Positions 1 to 7,502 of a stretch of DNA of 64,000 bases are shown here, one piece after another. The DNA comes from Hwanghaeella sp964350445 (GTDB taxonomy: Bacteria > Pseudomonadota > Alphaproteobacteria > UBA8366 > Aestuariispiraceae). The first letter of the stretch is position 1, and each line of letters begins with the position of its first letter. The position numbers were made by a program, and so were the translations under genes. Below the pieces are notes generated by a model that saw nothing but the letters and a program-made list of their open reading frames with translations, made no database searches and was not told where the DNA came from. The stretch lies in contig CAYGKA010000009.1 of assembly GCA_964350445.1 (NCBI GenBank), positions 1 through 64,000 of the forward strand, given 5' to 3'.

Positions 1-2131
1 GTTCTTCGCGCCGATGTTGCAAAGACTCGCGTCCCACAAAACCCGTATCCCAGGCGATCGCGAAACCGAGGCCGGCGGTCAGTGGATCCGTGTCCGTATC
101 GATATCATGGCCATAGGCGAGGAACCGTTTTTCGATCCGCATGGATGACTGCGCGAGGAAACCAGCGGGCGTGGCGCCGGCATTGCGAAGCTGAGACAAC
201 AAGAGGGGGGCGTCTTGTGGAGAGCAGGTCAGGTCCCAGCCCGCTTCGCCGACATAGGACAGTCGCGCCGCCAGGACCGTAATGCCGCCGATTTCCAATG
301 CTCGGTGCCGGAAGTAGGGAAGGGTGGCTAGCGCAGCTGCCCCCAACGTTTGCGCGATGGTTTTGGCTTTTGGCCCGGCGAGCGCAAGGGTCGCGAAATC
401 CGCGGTCCTATCTGTAAGCGTCACGCGTTCCCCAATCGCCAAGCCCCGGCGCAGATGGGCCATCACCCGTTTCACCGCGCCGGTTCCGACAGATAACCGA
501 TAAGATTCATTCGCCAGGCGTAGCAGGGTGGCGTCTTCTTCGATCCCGCCGCCCTCGTTCAGCAGCAGGGTATAGGTTACCGATCCCGGGGGACGTCCTG
601 CATCGTTGGTGCATAGTCGGTTCAGGAATACTTCCGCGCCGGGCCCAACTATGTCGATCTTGCCGAGTGTCGATTGGTCGAAGACCGCGGCACGTTCATG
701 GGCTGCCTGGACCTCTCCCGCGACCGTGTCGAACCAGTCCGGCCTTCCGAACGTCGGGGTTGGGGGTTGGCTTGTTCCGAAATAGAGCGGCCTTTCCCAG
801 CCATAGACCTGTCCGAAATAGGCGTCGCATGCCCGCCATGCCTGGTCGAGCGGGGTGCGCCTTAGGTTCCGCGCGCTAGACCACTGCCTCTGCGGATAGG
901 TGATCTCATAGTGTTTGCCGAGCACTTCCGGCGCGCGTTCGGCCAAAGCCCGGGCGTCGTTCCAGCATCCTGGGAAGCGGGCCGGATCGACTTCGTGCAT
1001 GTCCATCGGCATGCGGCCTTGCACAATGCAATGGGCGAGCGCCATGCCGGCCCCTCCGCCGGTCGCGACGCCAACTGAGTTCATTCCACAGCCCAGATAT
1101 AGGCCGTCCGTTTCTGCCGCGGGGCCGAGCAGGAAGGTGCCGTCGGGCGTGAAACTCTCCGGCCCGTTCAGCAAGGTTTTCACCTCTGCGGTTTCCAGCG
1201 CGGGCAAGCGGTGCAGAGCGTTCATTATCATCGGCTCAAAGTGATCCCAATCTTCCGGCAGAAGCTGGAAGGCGAATTTCTCCCCCAGAACTTCCGGCGC
1301 GATCGGCTTGCCCAGGGGTTCGAAACAGCCGACCAGCAATCCACCTGAATCGTCGCGGATATACAGATGCGCGTCATGATCGGACAGGGTCGGCATATTG
1401 CCCGTAATCCCCGGCACCGGCTTGGTCAGCAGGTAGAAATGCTCGCAGGGATAAACCGGCACATCGGCACCCGCCATGGCCGCCGCTTTCCGGCTCCACA
1501 GCCCGGTGCAGAGCGCGACGGCGTCGGTGTGGATCGCCCCGCGGGTGGTTTCCAAGCCCGTGACGCGGTTGCCATCAAGCGTGATGCCGGTGACGGCGGT
1601 TTCCTCGAACACCCGTGCCCCGCGCGCTTTCGCGCCCTTGATCAGGGCGGCGCACAGGTCGGACGGGCTGACCCGGCCGTCATCCGGCGACCAGACCGCG
1701 CCGAGCACATCGTCGGCGTTCATCAAGGGCCAGATGTCTTTGGCCCGGTTGCCTGAGATGGTTTCCGAGGGAACGCCGTAAAGCCGCGCCAATGCCGCTT
1801 GCCGTTGGATATGGATCATCCGGTCTTGCGTCGTGGCGATTGAGAGGGAGCCCTTGTTAATCCAACCGGTTGCCTGCCCGGTCTCTTCTTCCAGCGCAGA
1901 GTAGAGGCCGATGGAATAGCGGATCAGATCCGTCATGTTGCGGCTGGACCGCAGCGCGCGGACCTGGGCGGCGGAATGCCATGTGGTACCCGATGTCAGT
2001 TGATTGCGCTCGATCAGGACAGCGTCCGTGACGCCCGCTTTGGCAAGGTGATAGAGCGTGGAGCAACCCATCACACCGCCGCCGATGACGACAACGGAAG
2101 TTTGGGACGGGAAAGCTGACTTATCGTTCAT
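1..2131 (-). CDS. FAD-dependent oxidoreductase with GcvT-like domain (dimethylglycine/sarcosine dehydrogenase family), 3' end cut by window
   Basis: I translated the reverse strand from the ATG at 2131; about 710 codons are open to the window edge, so the C-terminus is missing (family members are usually 800-850 residues). The N-terminus has a Rossmann FAD motif GGGVMG (residues 17-22) followed by TSGTTWHSAA, where His52 sits at the position used for covalent FAD attachment in dimethylglycine and sarcosine dehydrogenases. The second half resembles the FAO_M and GcvT folate-binding domains. The expected reaction is oxidative N-demethylation of a methylated amino acid, with tetrahydrofolate accepting the C1 unit; the exact substrate is unknown. 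The start ATG overlaps the stop of the upstream rpiR-like gene by 11 bp, so the two are probably translationally coupled. An amino acid importer is divergently encoded nearby, which may supply the substrate. Confidence 0.85.
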   Translation of the reverse strand, partial: MNDKSAFPSQTSVVVIGGGVMGCSTLYHLAKAGVTDAVLIERNQLTSGTTWHSAAQVRALRSSRNMTDLIRYSIGLYSALEEETGQATGWINKGSLSIATTQDRMIHIQRQAALARLYGVPSETISGNRAKDIWPLMNADDVLGAVWSPDDGRVSPSDLCAALIKGAKARGARVFEETAVTGITLDGNRVTGLETTRGAIHTDAVALCTGLWSRKAAAMAGADVPVYPCEHFYLLTKPVPGITGNMPTLSDHDAHLYIRDDSGGLLVGCFEPLGKPIAPEVLGEKFAFQLLPEDWDHFEPMIMNALHRLPALETAEVKTLLNGPESFTPDGTFLLGPAAETDGLYLGCGMNSVGVATGGGAGMALAHCIVQGRMPMDMHEVDPARFPGCWNDARALAERAPEVLGKHYEITYPQRQWSSARNLRRTPLDQAWRACDAYFGQVYGWERPLYFGTSQPPTPTFGRPDWFDTVAGEVQAAHERAAVFDQSTLGKIDIVGPGAEVFLNRLCTNDAGRPPGSVTYTLLLNEGGGIEEDATLLRLANESYRLSVGTGAVKRVMAHLRRGLAIGERVTLTDRTADFATLALAGPKAKTIAQTLGAAALATLPYFRHRALEIGGITVLAARLSYVGEAGWDLTCSPQDAPLLLSQLRNAGATPAGFLAQSSMRIEKRFLAYGHDIDTDTDPLTAGLGFAIAWDTGFVGRESLQHRREE

Positions 2132-2999
2132 CGGGATCCTGCCAATAGTAGCCGCTTTCACGCAGCGAGACTTCGTAAGCGGAAATCGCGCGGACGGCGT
2201 CCGGCCCCAAATTCACGGCGATGGCTGCGCTGAGGATTTCCAACGTGGCGTTCAGCGTGATCATCGAGGGGAAGTAATGCGGGCTGCTGGTGTCGATGCA
2301 GACGGCCGCTTCGGCGATCAGCGCGATGGGAGAGGATCGCCGGTCCGTCACCGAGGCGACGGGCACGCCGCGCCGATGGGCGAATTCGGCAGCCTCCACG
2401 GTCTGTGCCGCATAGGGTGAGGTTGAGATTGCGAGGACAAGGTCCTGCGGCCCTGCCGTCGCCAGGCCGTCGATCGCGCGGATTCCCATATTGTTGGCCA
2501 ATTCCATTCCGGGCATCGCCATGCGGCAGACATAGTGGAAACTAACTGCCTGACCGAAGGACGCGCCGCTGGCGACCACATAGGTCGTCTCCGCCGACAC
2601 CGCCATTTTGGCGACGCGTTCGATCTCGTGCCTGAACGCGGATTCGGAAAAGCCCTCGATCCCGTGGATGGCGGCGTCGGCAGTGCGCCCAATCAGGCCC
2701 GGTATGCCGTCCTGGCCAGTGCTGCGGCGCAGGCTGTCGGCGCGGTCGCCGTAATTGCCGGTCGAGACGCTGTGCCGGAAGATGTCGCGAAACGCTTCGT
2801 AGTTTGGGAAGCCCACCCTTGTGGCCAGGCGCAGCATGGTGGGTGGGGAGACACCGGCTCGGACGGCCATCGCCCGCATGGAATGAACTGCGACGGCGCG
2901 CGGATCGTCCAGGATCACCATGGCGGCGCGCTGCATCTGCGGGCTCAGATCTTTGTAGGCAGCGGATATCGCATTGATTACGACAGGCATTTCCGACAT
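2121..2999 (-). CDS. MurR/RpiR family transcriptional regulator
   Basis: A 292-residue protein with an N-terminal HTH_6 (RpiR) domain at about residues 1-77 and a C-terminal SIS sugar-phosphate-isomerase-like domain at about 125-260. RpiR regulators usually sense a phosphorylated sugar or another small metabolite through SIS. Here the gene is first in an operon with an FAD/GcvT oxidoreductase and is divergent from an amino acid ABC transporter, so the effector may be an N-methylated amino acid derivative (inference). A perfect inverted repeat lies only 14 bp upstream of the start codon, a good position for autoregulation. Confidence 0.9.
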   Translation of the reverse strand: MSEMPVVINAISAAYKDLSPQMQRAAMVILDDPRAVAVHSMRAMAVRAGVSPPTMLRLATRVGFPNYEAFRDIFRHSVSTGNYGDRADSLRRSTGQDGIPGLIGRTADAAIHGIEGFSESAFRHEIERVAKMAVSAETTYVVASGASFGQAVSFHYVCRMAMPGMELANNMGIRAIDGLATAGPQDLVLAISTSPYAAQTVEAAEFAHRRGVPVASVTDRRSSPIALIAEAAVCIDTSSPHYFPSMITLNATLEILSAAIAVNLGPDAVRAISAYEVSLRESGYYWQDPDER

Positions 3000-3012
3000 G
3001 GCGTCACTCGAA

Positions 3013-3030
3013 TTGTAACAAACGTTACAA
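3013..3030. promoter_or_regulatory. Inverted repeat, probable RpiR operator
   Basis: TTGTAAC, spacer AAAC, GTTACAA: perfect 7-bp arms. It lies in the divergent region between the RpiR-type regulator (start 2999) and the ABC transporter operon. A further half-site GTTAC occurs at about 3045. Dyads of this size are typical RpiR-family targets. Binding is inferred. Confidence 0.55.
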
Positions 3031-3102
3031 ACAATGTGCCCCTGTTACCCTAATAGATCAAGCGCAGATAGTGGGAAAGCGGTGCTGCGCCGCACAATCA
3101 AG

Positions 3103-3130
3103 TTGACATGGGAAACAAACGTTCCATAAG
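3103..3130 (+). promoter_or_regulatory. Sigma-70-like promoter for the amino acid ABC operon
   Basis: A perfect -35 hexamer TTGACA (3103-3108) is followed after 16 bp by CATAAG (3125-3130) as a -10 with four of six consensus matches. Transcription would start near 3137 and leave an untranslated leader of about 140 nt before the binding-protein gene. Confidence 0.45.
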
Positions 3131-3276
3131 CTTTGGTCTGGATGTCCGGTCACAAGGCCGGATGCAACGACCGAACAGGGTCGGGAGTGGGTCGGGAAAG
3201 ACGGTTCTTGGGCTTCAACCGCCATCAAAGAGAGCCGACACAGGACCCGCCGGTTATGAAATTTGGGAGACCAGAG

Positions 3277-4110
3277 ATGAACAAGATTATTTCGGCGATT
3301 TCCGTTGCCGCGTTGCTCGCAACGACGACAGCGGCGACGGCCGCGCAATGCACGAACGATACGTGGAACAAGGTCATGACCCGCGGCAAGATGGTCGTCG
3401 GCGTGAAGGCGGACTACAAGCCGTGGGGTTTCCGGGACGAGAGCGGCAATCTCGTCGGCATGGAAATCGATATGGCCAAGGCCGCTGCCGATGCGATGGG
3501 CGTCGAGTTGGAACTGGTGCCGGTGCAGTCCTCGAACCGCATGCAGTTCCTGGAGCAGGGCAAGATCGACATGATGATCGCCACCATGTCGGACCGTGAC
3601 GATCGCCGCAAAATCGTCGGTATCGTTCAGCCGAATTACTACACGTCCGGCACCAACGTCATGGCGCCGAAGGCGCTGGGTCTTACCGAATGGGAAGATC
3701 TGCGCGGCAAGCCGGTCTGCGGCAAGCAGGGCGCTTTCTACAACAAGATCGTTGCCGAACGGTACGGCGCCGAAATCGTCGCCTTCACCGGCAACGCGGA
3801 AGCCAAGCAGGCCCTGCGCGATAAAAAGTGTATCGCCTGGGTCTATGACGACAGCTCCATCGGTTCCGATCTGGCGTCCGGCAGCTGGGATGAATTCGAA
3901 ATGCCGCTGGCCTCCGAAGACGACAACCCTTGGGGCCTCGCTGTTCCGCTGGAAGAAAAGAACTGCATCTTCGGACATTTCATGTCGGGCCTCAGCTACA
4001 ACATGCTGGCGGATGGCTCGCTCGTGGAACTTGAGAAAAAGTGGGGTATCAAGCCGACCAAGTTCCTGGCCGACAAGCTTGAAAACTTCGCCGATTGGCT
4101 GAAAGAGTAA
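3277..4110 (+). CDS. Amino acid ABC transporter substrate-binding protein (SBP_bac_3)
   Basis: A 277-residue periplasmic binding protein of the polar amino acid family (PAAT, SBP_bac_3). It has a signal peptide (residues 1 to about 23, ending ATAA before QCTN) and family blocks such as GVKADYKPWGFRD, GMEIDMAKAAAD and MIATMSDRDDRRK. The ATG at 3277 is chosen because GGGAGA lies 6 bp upstream and the signal peptide begins there; an in-frame ATG at 3256 lacks this. It delivers a polar amino acid or related compound to the two permeases downstream. It is first in the operon and separated from the permeases by a strong hairpin, the usual arrangement for making more binding protein than membrane subunits. 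Confidence 0.93.
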   Translation: MNKIISAISVAALLATTTAATAAQCTNDTWNKVMTRGKMVVGVKADYKPWGFRDESGNLVGMEIDMAKAAADAMGVELELVPVQSSNRMQFLEQGKIDMMIATMSDRDDRRKIVGIVQPNYYTSGTNVMAPKALGLTEWEDLRGKPVCGKQGAFYNKIVAERYGAEIVAFTGNAEAKQALRDKKCIAWVYDDSSIGSDLASGSWDEFEMPLASEDDNPWGLAVPLEEKNCIFGHFMSGLSYNMLADGSLVELEKKWGIKPTKFLADKLENFADWLKE

Positions 4111-4122
4111 CGGTTCGTGAAT

Positions 4123-4170
4123 GGTCGTCGGGGCGCCCCGGTCCATAGTGGTCGGGACGCCCCGATGGTC
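4123..4170 (+). terminator. Intercistronic hairpin between binding protein and permease genes
   Basis: Positions 4123-4135 pair with 4158-4170 over 13 bp (three or four G-U pairs), and the loop holds a second 7-bp stem, giving one long hairpin followed by TTTT. It lies 12 nt after the binding-protein stop and 20 nt before the permease start. It probably acts as a partial terminator or 3'-end stabiliser that lowers permease and ATPase expression relative to the binding protein. Confidence 0.6.
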
Positions 4171-4190
4171 TTTTCGGAACGCGCCCATCG

Positions 4191-4946
4191 ATGATTGAAT
4201 TCATCCGCCAATATTTCCTCGACCTGTATGAAGGCGCGCCGCGCTGGAACTTCATCTTCTTCCACGACCAAACGCAGTGGGAGAGGGTGGTCAGCGGCTT
4301 CTGGGTGACGGTCGAGCTGTCTGTCCTCTGCGTGTTCTTCAGCGTCATCATCGGCGTCGTCGGGGCGTGGCTCCAGAATTCGCCGGTGAAGGTTCTGCGG
4401 CTTTGCGTGCAGGGATATATCCAATTCTTCCGCAACACGCCGCCCTTCGTGCAATTGCTGTTCTTCTACTTCGCGCTGGGCCAATTCACGCCAACCTATT
4501 CGCCGGATGGCTGGCTGGAAGTGCCGGTCATCTCCAATGTCGGCTGGGCGATCATTTCGCTCAGCTTTTTCGCCGGCGCCTTCAATGTGGAAATCTTCCG
4601 TTCAGGGATAGAGGCGGTGCCGGAATCGACCCAGGAAGCGGCCGAGGCCCTGGGCTTCAACCGGTTGCAAATCTATACGCGGATCGTCCTGCCGCTTGCC
4701 TTCCGGGTCAGCCTGCCGGCGCTGAACAACAACCTCGTCAACCTTGTGAAGACGACGACCCAAGCGCTGGCCATCGCCGTGCCGGAATTGCTTTATGAGA
4801 TGCTCGGTATTTGGAACGACTATCCCTCCGCGCTCTATCCGGCGCTGACCGTGGTGTTCTTCGTTTACATCGGCCTGGTCGGGATCCTGGTCCTGTCGAT
4901 GAACAAGTGGGAGCGGGTGATGCGTATCCCCGGATATGGCGGATGA
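4191..4946 (+). CDS. Amino acid ABC transporter permease (HisM/GlnP type)
   Basis: A 251-residue inner-membrane permease. It shows the PAAT N-terminal consensus (GFWVTVELSVLCVFFSVIIG) and the EAA loop that contacts the ATPase (EAAEALGFNRLQIYTRIVLP, about residues 150-170). Around five transmembrane helices are visible. It forms a heterodimer with the product of the next gene, with which it overlaps by 4 bp (ATGA), indicating translational coupling. Confidence 0.92.
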   Translation: MIEFIRQYFLDLYEGAPRWNFIFFHDQTQWERVVSGFWVTVELSVLCVFFSVIIGVVGAWLQNSPVKVLRLCVQGYIQFFRNTPPFVQLLFFYFALGQFTPTYSPDGWLEVPVISNVGWAIISLSFFAGAFNVEIFRSGIEAVPESTQEAAEALGFNRLQIYTRIVLPLAFRVSLPALNNNLVNLVKTTTQALAIAVPELLYEMLGIWNDYPSALYPALTVVFFVYIGLVGILVLSMNKWERVMRIPGYGG

Positions 4947-5866
4947 TGCCGCGCGTCCCAAGACCTATGGTTTTCAAGACCGCTGCAATTCCTGGCGTGA
5001 ACGCCGCCGCTGCGACCGACCTTCCGGTGCTGCACGCCTATGATCCGCAGCGGAATACCGGGCCCGACGGGCTGATGGTCAGCCGCTGGCTGGCCAAGCT
5101 GCCGCTATGGACGCCGCTCGCGCTGGCGGCATTGATCTGCCTTTGGCCGATGGGTGCATTGGCCCAGAAATTCACCTATGGGGACGCGTTCGATACGCTG
5201 CTGCGTTGGATACCCTTCCTGTTGAAAAGCGGGTTTCTGTTCAACGTTCTGATTTCCTTCTTCGCGATGATGATCGGGACCGCGCTCGGGGTTGTCCTCG
5301 GCCTCGGCCAGATTTCCGTCCGCGCCCCGATCCGCTTTGTTTCCTGGGCCGTTACGCAGGTTTTCCGAAACTCGCCCTGGCTGGTGCTGCTCTTCATCGT
5401 GCTGCTGGCGTTCCCGTTTGAGATTCAGATCGGAACGGTGATCATCCCGATACCGGATTGGATGAAGGCGGTGGTCGGCCTGTCCCTGCCGGTGATGGCG
5501 AATATTTCCGAAATCGTACGCGGCGCGATCGTTTCCGTCCCCACGGCCCAGTGGGAAGCATCCGAATCTCTCGCTTTCAGCCGGACGCAGACCCTGTGGC
5601 GGATCATCCTGCCGCAGTGTTTCAAGCGGATGATCCCGCCCTGGATGAACTGGTACGCGATCCTCACCATGGCGACGCCGCTCTGCTCCCTGCTGGGGGT
5701 GGAGGAGCTTCTCACATTGACGCGGCAGGCGATGGAAGGGGCGGATAACCATCCGGAACTTCTGGTGCCTTTCTACTCCTTCGCGCTGCTCGTCTTCTTC
5801 CTCTATTGCTACCCGATCGCCCGCCTGACGGTCCGTCTGGAACGCAGGTTCACGGTGAAATTATGA
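4943..5866 (+). CDS. Amino acid ABC transporter permease (second subunit)
   Basis: A 307-residue permease starting at the ATG that overlaps the stop of the preceding permease. Compared with its partner it has an N-terminal extension of about 60 residues before the first membrane segment (LWTPLALAALICLWPMGALA). The PAAT signature FRNSPWLVLLFIVLLAFPF and an EAA loop (WEASESLAFSRTQTLWRIIL) are present. It is the second membrane subunit of the importer. The ATPase gene starts 10 nt downstream. Confidence 0.92.
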   Translation: MMPRVPRPMVFKTAAIPGVNAAAATDLPVLHAYDPQRNTGPDGLMVSRWLAKLPLWTPLALAALICLWPMGALAQKFTYGDAFDTLLRWIPFLLKSGFLFNVLISFFAMMIGTALGVVLGLGQISVRAPIRFVSWAVTQVFRNSPWLVLLFIVLLAFPFEIQIGTVIIPIPDWMKAVVGLSLPVMANISEIVRGAIVSVPTAQWEASESLAFSRTQTLWRIILPQCFKRMIPPWMNWYAILTMATPLCSLLGVEELLTLTRQAMEGADNHPELLVPFYSFALLVFFLYCYPIARLTVRLERRFTVKL

Positions 5867-5875
5867 GGTGCCGTC

Positions 5876-6646
5876 ATGGCTGATCCCGCCGTTCCAACCG
5901 GACCCTGGACCCCGGACCAACCGATGATCAGCGCGAAGGATGTGCACAAATCCTTCGGCCAGTTGGAGGTGCTGAAAGGCATCGATATGGATGTCATGAA
6001 GGGCGAATGCGTTTGCATCATCGGCCCGTCCGGCTCGGGCAAGTCCACCTTCATCCGCTGCATCAACGGCCTCAACGATATTCAAGCCGGATCCATCAAG
6101 GTCGAGGGACAGGAGGTCAACGACCCCCATCTCGACAAGCTGTCGCTGCGCAAGAAGGTCGGAATGGTCTTCCAGCAATACAATCTGTTTCCCCACAAGA
6201 ACGCGATCGAAAACATCATGATGGCCCCGGTCCTCGTCCTGAAGGAGGACAAGGACGAGGTTGAGGCCCGCGCCCGCGAGTTGATTCGAAAAGTCCGGTT
6301 GGGGGGCAAGGAAGAAGCCTATCCGGGCGAGCTTTCCGGCGGCCAGCAGCAGCGCGTCGCCATCGCCCGGTCACTTGCCATGCGGCCCGACGTGATGCTG
6401 TTCGATGAAGTGACCGCCGCGCTGGACCCGGAAACGGTGAAGGAAGTTCTGGTCACCATCCGCGAGTTGGCGGAGGAGGGGATGACCTGCATCCTCGTCA
6501 CCCATGAAATGGGTTTTGCGCGCGAAGTGGCGAACCATATCTATTTCACGGACCGTGGCGTCATCGTCGAACATGGCCCGCCGAAAACCTTTTTCACGGA
6601 GGCGAAAGACCCGCGGACAAAGGAGTTCTTAAGCCAGATTTTGTAA
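5876..6646 (+). CDS. Amino acid ABC transporter ATP-binding protein (GlnQ/HisP type)
   Basis: A complete 256-residue ABC ATPase: Walker A GPSGSGKST (residues 50-58), Q-loop Gln100, signature LSGGQQQR (153-160), Walker B MLFDE (174-178), H-loop His210. It powers import of a polar amino acid. The protein ends DPRTKEFLSQIL, typical of this family. The 3' end of this gene is repeated at 8971-9165, 10754-10792 and 11664-11708, so the locus has been the site of repeated recombination. The last 55 bp here differ markedly from the first of those copies although the preceding 140 bp are almost identical. Confidence 0.95.
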   Translation: MADPAVPTGPWTPDQPMISAKDVHKSFGQLEVLKGIDMDVMKGECVCIIGPSGSGKSTFIRCINGLNDIQAGSIKVEGQEVNDPHLDKLSLRKKVGMVFQQYNLFPHKNAIENIMMAPVLVLKEDKDEVEARARELIRKVRLGGKEEAYPGELSGGQQQRVAIARSLAMRPDVMLFDEVTAALDPETVKEVLVTIRELAEEGMTCILVTHEMGFAREVANHIYFTDRGVIVEHGPPKTFFTEAKDPRTKEFLSQIL

Positions 6647-6654
6647 GGTAGGGC

Positions 6655-6858
6655 ACCGGTAGTGGAGGGATGCTTTGCTGTTGCGGCAAGATCGTGAGCT
6701 TTTAACAGGTACGCGGTGACAGAGTTTGTCGGCGTCATGTTGGAAGCGAAAGGAACGCTGAGGCTCCCCGTAGCAGCGAATTGGATATTCTGGTCCGGCA
6801 CGCCTTCCATCCAGCATGTGCCAAGCGGATGCATTTGGCCGACACGAACAGGGCTGGT
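6655..6858 (-). pseudogene. Possible C-terminal remnant of a GMC oxidoreductase
   Basis: Reverse-strand translation gives an open stretch containing HPLGTC, then NIQFAATGSLSVPF and NMTPTNSVTAYLLKAHDLA. The order and spacing resemble the end of GMC oxidoreductases (HxxGTCRM, then NLxVxxxSVFP, then NPTxTxxALAxRxAD). The segment between GTC-M and the following Asn is shorter than in intact enzymes, and a stop codon lies just upstream at 6859-6861. If correct this is a decayed gene end stranded between the ABC ATPase and the DUF411 gene. It could also be a chance open frame. Confidence 0.33.
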
Positions 6859-6861
6859 CTA

Positions 6862-7332
6862 TCAGGGATATTCTGAGAATATCTGCAACAGGTTGTCACC
6901 AAAAAGAAGTACCGCGTATGGATCCTGGCGGTCCCCTTGCTCCATGCCGGGGGATCCGATCGGCATTCCCGGGACCGTGATGCCGCGTGCCGTCGGTCGC
7001 TCCGCCAAAAGCCTCTTCACATCCCGCGCTGGCACGTGCCCCTCGACCACAAAACCGTCGATAAATCCGGTATGGCATGACTGAAGTTGGTCAGTCACTC
7101 CGTACCGGTTTTTGATGCCGGCGAGGTCTTCCATCTCGACAACGTCCACGGAAAAACCATGGGCTTCGATATGGTCAACCCAGGCGCCGCAACAGCCACA
7201 CCAAGGGGTCTTGTAAACGGTCATGTTCCCAAATGCGGACGTTGAGGCGGCAGTTCTTACGGAAGTGTTGACCAAGACCCATGCGGCACCAGTTACCGCT
7301 GTGAGAAAGGCCCGGCGATCAAAGCGATACAT
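6862..7332 (-). CDS. DUF411 metal-binding protein, exported
   Basis: A 156-residue protein of the DUF411 (CopG-like) family, associated with copper or silver handling. After a membrane or Tat-like leader (DRRAFLTAVTGAAWVLV) comes VYKTPWCGCCGAW with Cys45, Cys47 and Cys48, and later QSCHTG with Cys86 and His87, followed by the conserved PGMPIGSPGME. Start: ATG at 7332 is preferred because AAAGG lies 9 nt upstream; a GTG two codons earlier is also possible. It lies in the accessory tract, opposite in orientation to the ABC operon and divergent from the caspase-like gene. Confidence 0.88.
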   Translation of the reverse strand: MYRFDRRAFLTAVTGAAWVLVNTSVRTAASTSAFGNMTVYKTPWCGCCGAWVDHIEAHGFSVDVVEMEDLAGIKNRYGVTDQLQSCHTGFIDGFVVEGHVPARDVKRLLAERPTARGITVPGMPIGSPGMEQGDRQDPYAVLLFGDNLLQIFSEYP

Positions 7333-7502
7333 CGGCACATACCTTTGATTGGAAAATTAGTAAGGTGCGATAGAATTTAGCTTGGCTTTGGAAAGATGGA
7401 AGGTTTCGGTTCCAATAGAAATTTCGACCGGCGTTAGGTGGAAGCATGACAGGCTTTATGGCAGATTTCCGACAACCCACTCCCTCAATCGAAAGAGAGC
7501 GT

